In this document: positions 37,012 through 44,996 of the stretch, piece by piece
How the letters are laid out: the number at the start of each line of letters is the position of its first letter
How positions within the stretch are numbered: the stretch's first letter is position 1
From: Desulfobacter hydrogenophilus
GTDB lineage: Bacteria; Desulfobacterota; Desulfobacteria; Desulfobacterales; Desulfobacteraceae
DNA: 64,000 nucleotides
Reading direction: 5' to 3'
Assembly: GCF_004319545.1 (NCBI RefSeq)
Contig: NZ_CP036313.1
Coordinates: 3,474,501 to 3,538,500 of the forward strand
Made by a program: the position numbers and the translations under genes
Notes under the pieces: generated by a model
What the model was told of the DNA's origin: nothing
Databases searched by the model: none
What the model saw: only the letters and a program-made list of their open reading frames with translations

Positions 37012-37541
37012 CTATTCGGCAAGGGAGGCAATCGTTGCTGCGGCAATATCCTTGTTTGAATATTCCGACACGTTCTGGCCGTAAATCAGGAAATATTTAT
37101 ATGCCATCCGGTTTGCGATTTGGGGTTCTAATATATCAAATTTGTAAGTAGATTTTAATACTTGCGCAAGCTCACGCGCCATGACCGAATTTGCTGAATA
37201 CGGCTGAGCAGGAAATAGGGCGCAATGTGCGGATTAAGTTTTTTGGCTTCGTTGATCAGGTCTACCGTTGTTTTTGTACTGCCGATATCAAGCGGAGAAT
37301 CCTGTACGGGAATGATGATAAGATCGGAACATACCGTTACAACTTCATTATCATGGGGTGGCGTATCAATAATGGTAAAATCGTAATTCTTATCATACTT
37401 ATCAATGACCTGATACAGATTTTCGTAAATGGGTGAAACGCTGATATGCGCCATTGCCTCCTGATCGTTGCGAATTAATAAATATAGGGAAAAAGAATAT
37501 ACGTTACCGTTGTAACGCATCTGGTTGCGCTGTAACAACAC
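37012..37541 (-). pseudogene. Truncated, frameshifted ParA-type ATPase
   Basis: The middle of a ParA protein is clear: DFTIIDTPPHDNEVVTVCSD (Walker A' / Walker B region) and LIIIPVQDSPLDIGSTKTTV. At about 37170 the frame shifts, and the true C-terminus continues as SANSVMARELAQVLKSTYKF and QNVSEYSNKDIAAATIASLA, ending at TAG 37012-37014. The N-terminus with the Walker A lysine motif is missing; upstream sequence to 37700 only yields unrelated short frames. This is the relic of a plasmid- or element-borne partition system. Confidence 0.75.
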
Positions 37542-37806
37542 ACGGTGTTAACGCATCTGTGAAAGATTTGGAACATGCCCTTTTTTCCGGGGCGGATATT
37601 AAAATGGCACGTTGCAAAACACTTGGCAGGGCCGCTGTTTTCGTGTTAACAACAGCCTTGGGTTGATCTGGTCTATCGTTTTCCAGACTCACCTGTAAAA
37701 AAAAATGATAGTAATTGAACAATATATTGGGACGTTTCTAAGGACCGCAGATTAAATAACTTTGGGTTCTATTTTTTATTTCGGGTTTGCTAATCGGAGT
37801 AATTGA

Positions 37807-38502
37807 ATGATGAAAAAGAAATTCAGACGTTTTCTATATTACTATCTGTTTCCCTATGCGGGCTTGTTTCTTGTCAGGCTTTTATCAGCCACCTACCGGA
37901 TCAGGATTGTAGATCCCGGCAATGAACAGGACATTTTAAAGGCCAGGGGCAGGGTGGTTTATGCCTCATGGCATCAGCGATTTTTTCCGGGGATCACCTT
38001 TTTTTCAACCCGGAAGCCCATTGCCATTATGATTTCCCAGAGTCGTGACGGTGAGATGGCGGCCCGGGCTGTGACTATTATGGGTTGGCGGGCTGTGAGG
38101 GGCTCTTCATCCCGTGGGGGCGGGCAGGCCCTTGAATCCATTAAACGCCTGATCGTGCAGGGCTACAAGGTCGGGCATATCGTGGATGGCCCCCAGGGAC
38201 CGTTCGGCATGGTGAAACCAGGTTTGATTCGCATAGCCCAGTATGCGGATTTACCCATTGTGCCCACCATTACCTCCGGGCAGAATCGGTGGGTTTTCAA
38301 TTCCTGGGACCGTTTCATGGTGCCCAAGCCCTTTTCCCGGGTGATGATCCGATTTGGTTCTCCTATCCATGTGCCCCGGGACATGGGGCCGGGCGGATTT
38401 GCGCAGATGCAGACGCATGTGGCTAAAATCCTTAAGCAACTCTATGAGGATACGGATGCTGTCTGGCAGGATGACGCACGTGTAAAAGAAATCTTTGGGT
38501 AA
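37807..38502 (+). CDS. DUF374 family lysophospholipid acyltransferase-like protein
   Basis: A 231-residue protein of the DUF374 family, related to LpxL/glycerol-3-phosphate-type acyltransferases. Characteristic stretches are VVYASWHQRFFPG, ISQSRDGEMAA, WRAVRGSSSRGGGQAL and VDGPQGPFGMVKPG. The N-terminal hydrophobic helix may sit in the inner membrane. Members are often found with lipid A or Kdo genes, but none is nearby here. A GGAG site lies 7 bases before the ATG. Confidence 0.88.
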   Translation: MMKKKFRRFLYYYLFPYAGLFLVRLLSATYRIRIVDPGNEQDILKARGRVVYASWHQRFFPGITFFSTRKPIAIMISQSRDGEMAARAVTIMGWRAVRGSSSRGGGQALESIKRLIVQGYKVGHIVDGPQGPFGMVKPGLIRIAQYADLPIVPTITSGQNRWVFNSWDRFMVPKPFSRVMIRFGSPIHVPRDMGPGGFAQMQTHVAKILKQLYEDTDAVWQDDARVKEIFG

Positions 38503-38627
38503 TTTTCTGTTTTGTTTCGCAAATGGATTGGCTAACGTGATTTCAAACAGCAGAAAAATTGATTAAAAAATATGTTGCATTTTATAAACACAAATGGCAT
38601 GTAAAATATAACGTTTAGAAAATACAA

Positions 38628-38689
38628 ACAGCCATGGGCTGAGTTGCTCTATCAATACCGAGGTTCAACCCACAACAAAGCATGAAAGC
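38628..38689 (+). repeat. Interspersed repeat, copy A
   Basis: Begins ACAGCCATGGGCTGAGTTGC, continues CTATCAATACCGAGGTTCAA and ends CCCACAACAAAGCATGAAAG. It lies between the DUF374 gene and the S24 repressor gene, on the plus strand. Confidence 0.75.
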
Positions 38690-38734
38690 TGCTTAACAAT
38701 TCATTGCGAATTTCATACAAAAAGGACAGCAGGC

Positions 38735-39391
38735 GTGACGGAAAATAAAGTGGATGTATTGATCAGGCGAATCATGAACGCCACCGGGATTTCGTCCCAG
38801 GCGGAACTTGCCAAGGAGCTTGGTATCAACAGATCGGGGATTACCCATGCCAGAAACAAAAATCATATTCCTGATAACTGGATTATCAAGCTGTTCAGGC
38901 GGTTCAGGGTAAATCCAGATTGGGTGGAGACAGGTAAAGGCCCTGTTTTTTTTGATCAGAAACATACGAATAACGGGAGTGATTTTCGCCGGATTCCAAA
39001 GGTTGTCGCCCGTCTGTCTGCAGGCACAGGTTCCTTTGAATGTGATCCGGATATCTCACAGTTTCTCTCATTTCCCGCTTCCTGGCTTGCCCGTAAAGGG
39101 TCTGCAGCTGCCATGGTGGCCATGGAAGTGTTTGGCCAGAGCATGGAACCTTTGATCCGAGAGGGCGATACCGTTTTAATTGATCAGTCCCAGACCCGTA
39201 TCATGGCCGGTGCCATTTATGCCGTGGGTGTGGATGATACCATTCTTGTTAAACGGCTGGAAAAACATCCGGATGCTTTGGTCCTGTGCAGTGATAACAA
39301 GGATTTTTCACCCATCCATTTAGATATTCATGCCCTTGAAAAGGTCCGGGTGCTTGGGCGGGTGATCTGGAGTTGCCGGGAATACAGGTAG
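38735..39391 (+). CDS. HTH / S24 peptidase repressor (LexA/CI-like)
   Basis: A 218-residue repressor with a GTG start. Residues 18-40 form a helix-turn-helix of the CI type (SQAELAKELGINRSGITHAR). The C-terminal S24 domain has Ser136 (GQSMEPLIREGD) and Lys173 (ILVKRLE) as the catalytic dyad. A possible Ala96-Gly97 cleavage site is in RLSAGTGS. Such proteins repress phage or SOS-type genes and cleave themselves when RecA is activated. No prophage structural genes are nearby. The start is preceded by a weak AGGA. Its target is unknown. Confidence 0.88.
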   Translation: MTENKVDVLIRRIMNATGISSQAELAKELGINRSGITHARNKNHIPDNWIIKLFRRFRVNPDWVETGKGPVFFDQKHTNNGSDFRRIPKVVARLSAGTGSFECDPDISQFLSFPASWLARKGSAAAMVAMEVFGQSMEPLIREGDTVLIDQSQTRIMAGAIYAVGVDDTILVKRLEKHPDALVLCSDNKDFSPIHLDIHALEKVRVLGRVIWSCREYR

Positions 39392-39470
39392 ATATTTTTT
39401 TGTGCATTTGGTTTACTTTTTTCAACATAATTTGTTTTTATACAACAATAAAAAAAGAAAGGGGCAGAGT

Positions 39471-39959
39471 ATGCAACAATCAATGTTTTTAGACCGAAAG
39501 TATTTACCGAATAACAGCCACGGGCTGCTCCGGTCTACTAACACCCGGGTTCAACCCACAACAAAAGATGAAAGTAATTTAAAAACCGATTGGGATATTC
39601 AGATAAAAAAAATAAAGCGTCCCGTGAAAAAGAAAATTAATGTGATTTTACCTTTACCCGTGATGATCTGGATAACCGGGCTTGTTCTTGCCGGCAGCGA
39701 AGGGGTGCTGATGCCCTATCTCGATATTGCGGGTGCCGTTGTATTCTTTGGGGCCAGTGTCTGGCTTGGTAGAATTCTGCCCTGCCTGGAACCGGATGCC
39801 GAAGCTTGCACCGTTCGTGAAACTTTAAAGAAAAAAGTTCTGCATTCGGTTCCATCACAGGTGGGATTATCCCCTTGCGTCCATGATCATGGCTGCGCCC
39901 AAGGCGCCCATCATCTGGGGGGATTCGGGGACAAGGATCTCTTTTGCAAGGGCATCTGA
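39471..39959 (+). CDS. Hypothetical protein with one hydrophobic segment, containing repeat copy B
   Basis: A 162-codon frame. The ATG at 39471 has an AAAGGGGC site. Its codons 15-35 are made of the interspersed repeat (copy B). Residues about 65-105 are hydrophobic (VILPLPVMIWITGLVLAGSE and YLDIAGAVVFFGASVWLG), suggesting two membrane passes. The last 31 codons lie opposite the coding end of the dehydratase activase gene and are Cys/His/Gly-rich, so the natural end may have been lost. It may be a real small membrane protein with a shifted 3' end, or a chance frame. Confidence 0.4.
   Translation: MQQSMFLDRKYLPNNSHGLLRSTNTRVQPTTKDESNLKTDWDIQIKKIKRPVKKKINVILPLPVMIWITGLVLAGSEGVLMPYLDIAGAVVFFGASVWLGRILPCLEPDAEACTVRETLKKKVLHSVPSQVGLSPCVHDHGCAQGAHHLGGFGDKDLFCKGI
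39514..39574 (+). repeat. Interspersed repeat, copy B
   Basis: Begins ACAGCCACGGGCTGCTCCGG, continues TCTACTAACACCCGGGTTCA and ends ACCCACAACAAAAGATGAAAG. It lies within the reading frame of the preceding entry. Confidence 0.75.
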
Positions 39960-40619
39960 CACCATTTTTACCATGCATGGGTTTTGTGCCACCCCGCCGG
40001 AAAATACAATTGGTCCCTGGGCCCCCACGCGGTTCAGCATGCCCACAGCACGCTTGACCACACTTAAGTGAAGGCCCCGGGCAATTTCCTGTCGGTCCTG
40101 GCCCTTGGCAATGAGCGATGTCACTTCAGACTCTGCAAAGACGGTGCACATGCTGTTGATTTGAAGATCTTTTTGGGCCGCAAGAGCGGCCGGACCAAAT
40201 TCATCCAGGGCAAATCCCAGATTTTGTGCCATGATTTCAAGAAATTTACCTGTACCTGCCGCACATCGGTCATTCATTTCAAATTTCATCACCCGGCCCT
40301 GTTCGTTGAGCCGGATGGATTTACTGTCCTGGCCGCCAATGTCTAGAATGGCAAGGGCCTCAGGGAATTCAAGCCGGACACCTGCGGCATGGGCTTTGAT
40401 TTCCGTGACCGTTAATGCATCATCATACGCCAGTTCAAAAAGATTGCGTCCGTAACCTGTGGCCATTATTTTGTCAAATTTTATCCCTTCCATCACTTTT
40501 TTAGCCTGGGAAATGGGGTCAAATCCGGTATCGGTCTGGCGGGTTTCAATAACCTTTTGGTTTTCAACCAGTACCAGCTCAATGCTTCTGGATCCAATAT
40601 CAATGCCTGCGCAAATCAT
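39867..40619 (-). CDS. Acyl-CoA dehydratase activase-like ATPase (BadF/HgdC family)
   Basis: A 250-residue ASKHA-fold ATPase that uses ATP hydrolysis to push an electron from its own 4Fe-4S cluster into a partner. GIDIGSRSIELVLVE is the phosphate-binding start, ILDIGGQDSKSI and DRCAAGTGKFLEIM lie around the bridging cysteine, and a second cysteine is in MCTVFAESEV. VFSGGVAQNP is near the end. The gene begins 8 bases after the double-cubane protein gene, so the two form an operon. By analogy it is the reductase component of the double-cubane system. Confidence 0.92.
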   Translation of the reverse strand: MICAGIDIGSRSIELVLVENQKVIETRQTDTGFDPISQAKKVMEGIKFDKIMATGYGRNLFELAYDDALTVTEIKAHAAGVRLEFPEALAILDIGGQDSKSIRLNEQGRVMKFEMNDRCAAGTGKFLEIMAQNLGFALDEFGPAALAAQKDLQINSMCTVFAESEVTSLIAKGQDRQEIARGLHLSVVKRAVGMLNRVGAQGPIVFSGGVAQNPCMVKMVSDALAKEILVPESPQMMGALGAAMIMDARG

Positions 40620-40627
40620 TATTTTCC

Positions 40628-41908
40628 TTAGTCTGAGATTTGTTCGATAAAAGCTTCCACCCGGGTCTTAAGCTGCCCCATGTCCTCCATGCCGTAATCG
40701 GTTTCAATCCTCATACATGGAATGCCCAAATTCTCAAGTGTATTTTCCACAGGGATGGATTCCATAATATAGGGCTGACAGAACTGCAGACCATAATGGA
40801 TCACACCGTTTGCGCCATAGGCTTTGGCCATTTCAACAATATGGTCGCTTCTTTTCTGGTTGGGGGTAAAAATAGCGCAGTCCACTTTGAAATACCGGTC
40901 TGTGACGGCTTCCATCAATTCATCCAGGCTTTGTCCTGAATCATCGGTCAAATTCCGGGTGCCCCGTTCGCCCACGCAGGATTCCTCGCCCACGATGACA
41001 GCACCGCTGGTTTCAATGATCCATGGCAGTTTCCAGTTGGGTACGGCCATGGGACAGCCGGATATAAGAATTCTAGGGGTTTTGGCAGGAAATACGCCCT
41101 GGTTTTCCTTGATGCGTACCTCAAGTTCGTCACATATTTTGTTCACGGATTCGGTAAATCGGGCTGGATTGTCATAAAAGAAAACCTGATTGGCCAAAAG
41201 TGCGTCAAGGCCTGAAATGGGTACGGGATCTGCCTTTCTCAAAGTTGCCAGCCGGTGCAGTGCCGCGCGTTTAGCATTGACCACCTTAATTCCCTCTTTA
41301 AGGGTATCCACGGTGATTTTGTTGCCGGTCAATTCCTCCACGGCTGTTTTGAACCGTTCAAATTCTTTTTTGAGCAACGAACGTCCCTGGCTGGATTTAA
41401 CCTGGGGCAGGTCCATAACATAGAGATTGTCTACCATACCGGCAAAGGTTTCGTATGCTTTTTTTTTGCCGTCACAGGTGTTTTCTCCAACAATCATGTC
41501 CGCACTTTCAAGGTAGGGACAGACCCGGCCAAGTTTGAAGCCAAAGGAAGACTTAATCAATGAGCAGGTGTTTCTGGGCAGATGTTTTTCCACATCTTCA
41601 ATGGCAAAGTCCGCACCGGAACATAACCCGACCAGGGTGGCACCGCCGGCAAGAACGATCTCTTCGGGGACAAACACACAATAGCTGCCGATGATTTTGC
41701 GATTTTGTTTTTTTTCGTCCAGAAGTTCTTTGATTCGCAACCCATGAACCTCGCTCATGACAAAATCAAAGTAGCTCATACCTTCGGGACGATTTTTTTG
41801 GGCCAGGTAAATGTCCTGGTATCCTTGCCCCAGAACGTCGAGCAATGCGTCATGGGCTTTTAAATCCATGCCAAGGCTTTCCCACATGGGGGCATAATCG
41901 TTACTCAT
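40628..41908 (-). CDS. Double-cubane-cluster-type reductase (HgdB/HGD-D family)
   Basis: A 426-residue member of the 2-hydroxyacyl-CoA dehydratase D-component family. It carries conserved cysteines in GSYCVFVPEE, LCSGADFAIED, RNTCSLIKS, GRVCPYLES, GENTCDGKKK, SGCPMAV and LQFCQPYIMES. A single-subunit member paired with one activase gene, without a second HgdA/B-like subunit or CoA-transferase, points to the double-cubane cluster protein class rather than a true dehydratase. Those enzymes reduce small unreactive molecules at low potential; the physiological substrate is unknown. An AAGGAG site precedes the ATG. Confidence 0.88.
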   Translation of the reverse strand: MSNDYAPMWESLGMDLKAHDALLDVLGQGYQDIYLAQKNRPEGMSYFDFVMSEVHGLRIKELLDEKKQNRKIIGSYCVFVPEEIVLAGGATLVGLCSGADFAIEDVEKHLPRNTCSLIKSSFGFKLGRVCPYLESADMIVGENTCDGKKKAYETFAGMVDNLYVMDLPQVKSSQGRSLLKKEFERFKTAVEELTGNKITVDTLKEGIKVVNAKRAALHRLATLRKADPVPISGLDALLANQVFFYDNPARFTESVNKICDELEVRIKENQGVFPAKTPRILISGCPMAVPNWKLPWIIETSGAVIVGEESCVGERGTRNLTDDSGQSLDELMEAVTDRYFKVDCAIFTPNQKRSDHIVEMAKAYGANGVIHYGLQFCQPYIMESIPVENTLENLGIPCMRIETDYGMEDMGQLKTRVEAFIEQISD

Positions 41909-42060
41909 TGATATCTCCTTTTTATGATCTCAGTTTTCGCTTTATTGAGAACAAACACTAATTTACTTATAAACTTTATAGGCTAACGGGAATAGAAGTT
42001 CAAATCAAAATAAAAATAGAAAGAAGAAGATTGTAGTTGCCTATTTGTACAAAAAAATAT

Positions 42061-42092
42061 GAGGGCAGGATATGGATCATATCCTGCCCTCT
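42061..42092 (-). terminator. Strong hairpin terminator after the HdrD-like gene
   Basis: GAGGGCAGGATAT (42061-42073) pairs with ATATCCTGCCCTC. On the minus strand it is followed by ATATTTTTTTG, so it ends transcription of the 42133-43461 gene. The other side also carries a T run, so it may work in both directions. Confidence 0.85.
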
Positions 42093-42132
42093 AAAGATTT
42101 TTTATCAAAAATCTAAAATGTCACATAATGCT

Positions 42133-43461
42133 TTAATATTCGTCTTCTAGTTCTTGGCCTTCCGGCATGTTAAGTGGTTTCAAGTCCGGCCCCAGATATA
42201 GCCGTTCCGTCGCACCAAGCACGCCTAATGCAAACGCAAGCAATGTCCATAAATGAATGGTATGATATTTACATTCATAGTGATCCGCAAGTTTATGAAT
42301 TTGATCGTGGCAGTTGTGACAGGGTGTAACGCAGTAGTCGGCACCGGTGGCCAGGATCTGATCTTTTTTGATTTCACCGTATTTTAAACGTTCTTCGTTA
42401 TAGCCGGATTGAAGGTATCCACCACCGCCGCCGCAACAGAAATTGTTGGAATGGTTCGGCACCATATCAATGAAATTTTCTTCACCAACACAGGCTTTAA
42501 TAACAAAGCGTAAATCATCTGCCAAGGGGTCACCAAAGCTTTTTCGAACCTGTTGACAGGGGTCCTGGCACGTAAATGTGACTTTTAAGTCTTTGTTCCA
42601 GTCAGAATTGGGTTTCAATTTGCCTTCCCGTATCCATTTGGCATAATATGGAACAATGGGTGCAATTTCAAGACCGGTCTTATCTATATTGTATTTTTGC
42701 TGGCCCTTCCATATGGCATAGGTGGCGTGGCCGCATTCGGTGTTTAAATACACCTTACAACCCAGCTCCTTGGCAGATTCAATGGAGTTTCTTGCGGTTT
42801 TTTCCCAGCTTTCATCATCTGCAAGGAACATACAGTAATTTTCTCCACCCCAGCCCCGTGTGGCGTAAGTCCAGTCTGCGCCGGCAATATTTAGAATCTT
42901 CCACAGGGGAACCATTTCCTCGGGTTCTGTGCCGGGTTCACGGGAATTCTGGCTTAGAAAAAAATGAGCGCCTTTTTTATTCACCGGTGCTTCAAGCTCT
43001 TCCCAGCCAGGTTGGTCTTCACGGACTTCATCAAGAATGTCCCCAACCACCCACTCAAAATCCTCTTCAGAGATACCCATGGCGCTGCCAGAGCTATTTC
43101 TCATGGCCATGTCACAGGAGCCTATAATACCTTTGGGTCTTTCTTCCCGGGGCCATAAATTCCGGGCCTCAAATATTATTGCCGCGATGTCGATTTCCAT
43201 CGGGCAGACATAGACACACCGCTGGCACTGTGAACACAGCCATACCCATGGGTGCATGGTCAGTTCCTCGTCCATGCCCAAAGACACCATCCTGACAAAC
43301 TTACGCGGATCCATATCTCTAAGACCGGTTGCCGGACAACCGGAAGCGCATGCGCCGCATGTCAGGCACATATTGAGGTTGACACCATTCGGCAGTTTGT
43401 TCATCAATTTTCCTTTAAACGCTGCCTTTCTTCCTTTATCAAGTTTTACTGCCTCGGTCAT
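42133..43461 (-). CDS. HdrD-like (Fe-S) protein with two 4Fe-4S sites and two CCG domains
   Basis: A 442-residue soluble electron-transfer protein. C32/C35/C38/C42 and C76/C79/C82/C86 form two ferredoxin-type 4Fe-4S sites. The C-terminal half has CCG (DUF224) motifs: CQDPCQQV with FCCGGGGGYL, and a second incomplete set around CVTPCHNCHDQ. This is the architecture of heterodisulfide reductase HdrD, DsrK and TmcB. It lacks an attached membrane subunit gene in this window, so the partner is unknown. In sulphate reducers such proteins pass electrons toward thiol-disulphide or sulphite carriers. A GGAG site precedes the ATG. Confidence 0.88.
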   Translation of the reverse strand: MTEAVKLDKGRKAAFKGKLMNKLPNGVNLNMCLTCGACASGCPATGLRDMDPRKFVRMVSLGMDEELTMHPWVWLCSQCQRCVYVCPMEIDIAAIIFEARNLWPREERPKGIIGSCDMAMRNSSGSAMGISEEDFEWVVGDILDEVREDQPGWEELEAPVNKKGAHFFLSQNSREPGTEPEEMVPLWKILNIAGADWTYATRGWGGENYCMFLADDESWEKTARNSIESAKELGCKVYLNTECGHATYAIWKGQQKYNIDKTGLEIAPIVPYYAKWIREGKLKPNSDWNKDLKVTFTCQDPCQQVRKSFGDPLADDLRFVIKACVGEENFIDMVPNHSNNFCCGGGGGYLQSGYNEERLKYGEIKKDQILATGADYCVTPCHNCHDQIHKLADHYECKYHTIHLWTLLAFALGVLGATERLYLGPDLKPLNMPEGQELEDEY

Positions 43462-43554
43462 AATATTCTCCTTTGAAAAGGGTTGCTTTTAGGTCTAAAT
43501 TTGTTACATCAGTATCGCTTTTAAATTCGAGATGTTCCGCTATTATTCAGCGGA

Positions 43555-44037
43555 TCAACCAGCAAGCCCGCAGAATACTTTTCTTAGGTATTCCTGGGGA
43601 ATGGGTGGCAGGTCCTGAACGTCAAAATCCGGCTCCCTATCCGGCGACCGAACTATTTGAAAATCAAAGGGTTTCGAGGTGTCTCGAATGGTAAAGGCGG
43701 TCATCTTAAGTTCAGTATTTTGGGGCTTTTTTTTTGAATTATTATTCAGCCAGGCATCACAGCTTTCGTGATCCCCTACATGCATGATGTAAATGATCTG
43801 TTTGGTGCGGATGCAGATCAGGCGGTATCCTGCGCCCAGATCATATTTCCAGGAATTTTTTACCCGAGCATCTGAGCGCGCTCTGAACAGTCCGGATGCC
43901 TGGGATGTCTGCCCTTCAATCATCGCCCCAATGATTTTTCTAGCACGGCCTGCAGCAATGGATGGGGCATTAACCCGGCTTTCCATTGCTGTAATCTGTC
44001 TTTCTATTTTGGGATGAAGGTGGACTTCGTCAGCCAT
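43555..44037 (-). CDS. RelE/ParE-fold protein
   Basis: A 160-residue protein. Residues about 45-100 resemble the RelE/ParE toxin fold (SWKYDLGAGYRLICIRTKQI and IYIMHVGDHESCDAWL), preceded by a helical segment (HPKIERQITAMESRV). The C-terminal 60 residues are an extra tail without a known motif. GGAGGG precedes the ATG. No antitoxin-like gene is next to it; its upstream neighbour is the IscA-like gene, 13 bases away on the same strand. It may be an orphan toxin-fold regulator rather than an active toxin. Confidence 0.65.
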   Translation of the reverse strand: MADEVHLHPKIERQITAMESRVNAPSIAAGRARKIIGAMIEGQTSQASGLFRARSDARVKNSWKYDLGAGYRLICIRTKQIIYIMHVGDHESCDAWLNNNSKKKPQNTELKMTAFTIRDTSKPFDFQIVRSPDREPDFDVQDLPPIPQEYLRKVFCGLAG

Positions 44038-44050
44038 ACGTACCCTCCGA

Positions 44051-44362
44051 TTAACTGCCGCATGTCCCGCCGCTGCACCCCGTACATCCGCCTGTCGGTT
44101 TCAGACCGGATTCAAGGCGAAAGCCGGTGCCTTCAAAATCAATATCCACCGGGCCTGCTTTTTCCAAAAGATCCTTGTCTATTACGTATTCAATATCATC
44201 AAAGGTAAATACGTCATCTGTGTCTTTTTTTTCATCTAAAGCCATGGCAAGGCTTGGCCCGCCGCATCCGCCGCTGTTGAGAAATATTCTTATGGGCGCA
44301 ATTTCTTTGCCTTCAAAGTACATCCTGACCTGTTCCTGGGCAGGTTTACTGACGTTGATCAT
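44051..44362 (-). CDS. IscA/HesB-like iron-sulphur protein
   Basis: A 103-residue protein of the HesB/IscA family. It has SGGCGGPSLAM in place of the usual first cysteine region, a DLLEKAGPVDIDFE strand pair, and a Gly/Cys-rich tail with CTGCSGGTCGS that could bind a 2Fe-2S or 4Fe-4S cluster. A-type carriers deliver clusters to apoproteins, and here the obvious clients are the neighbouring (Fe-S)-rich enzymes. AAGGAG lies 8 bases before the ATG. It is followed after 13 bases by the RelE-fold gene. Confidence 0.85.
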   Translation of the reverse strand: MINVSKPAQEQVRMYFEGKEIAPIRIFLNSGGCGGPSLAMALDEKKDTDDVFTFDDIEYVIDKDLLEKAGPVDIDFEGTGFRLESGLKPTGGCTGCSGGTCGS

Positions 44363-44744
44363 CTAACTGACTCCTTTAAATACTAAAGTTGGCAGGGTGT
44401 TTTTTAAAAAAAAATTTCAGTGTACCAACACATATCTAACCGTTAAATCCTGCACCAGCCGACCACGGGTGCCTTCAAAATACCTCAGTGTTATCTGTGA
44501 AAATTGATTATCATACCCCTTCCTTTTCCGGCCAGTAACAATTATCCAGCCTAGACCAGAAACGATTCAAGACCTATATAAAATAAGGATTTTTGGCAAA
44601 TTGAAAATCCTTATGTGCTTGCATTCTCGTTATCGAGATATTCAATTTTGCGCATCAGGAGAGGCGTCAGGTGTATGTGATAATTCTCGTCAGAGTAAAC
44701 GGATATCAGATGTCAATTGTTTTGTCCCTCTAATCCGTTCATAG
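44363..44744. other. Intergenic region with a 9-base hairpin
   Basis: About 380 bases without a gene. AAGGATTTT (44585-44593) and AAAATCCTT (44604-44612) form a perfect hairpin. The region leads into the integrase remnant and may hold part of an old attachment site, but no core repeat was identified. Confidence 0.4.
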
Positions 44745-44868
44745 CTTGATAAAAAATGGACTCAGGCCATAGACTTCAAAGGCAATTACGGCACTCACAC
44801 TTTAAGAAAGACCTGGAGATATCAACAACGGGCCAAATATGGTGTTGGCTCCCAAATCCACCATCTAA
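44745..44868 (+). pseudogene. Tyrosine recombinase (integrase) C-terminal remnant
   Basis: Forward translation gives LDKKWTQAIDFKGNYGTHTL followed by RKTWRYQQRAKYGVGSQ. GTHTLRKTW with its arginine and the following YQQRAKYGVG are the box II region of phage/plasmid-type integrases. It is preceded by a stop and ends before the catalytic tyrosine. It lies directly beside the duplicated block, marking a past integration. Confidence 0.7.
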
Positions 44869-44996
44869 TTTAACCCATGGATAAAATGGCGTAGCCCAAG
44901 GCTTTGCCGCCACCGTTATCTTCTTTAGGTCCATTGAACACAAAGGTTAAATAAGCACGTCTTCATTGCTTTCAGTTGTGACTTTATATGGCTGTT
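44869..44996 (-). pseudogene. Duplicated 3' end of the acetyl-CoA hydrolase/GNAT gene
   Basis: About 128 bases match, with scattered differences, the last 40 codons of the gene at 47072-49000. Shared runs include CCCAAGGCTTTGCCGCC and ATAAGCACGTCTTCATT. The copy lies on the far side of the duplicated glgA block, in the same orientation, joined directly to the broken glgB end. It is not an independent gene. Confidence 0.85.

Noticed and set aside
37741..37760. GGACCGCAGATTAAATAAC shared with about 54380 (GGACCGCAGATGAAATAAC)
   Set aside because: Two short matches only; too little to call a repeat family, though worth including in a genome-wide repeat search.
44127..44366. Plus-strand frame opposite the IscA-like gene
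   Set aside because: Antisense shadow of a recognised gene.
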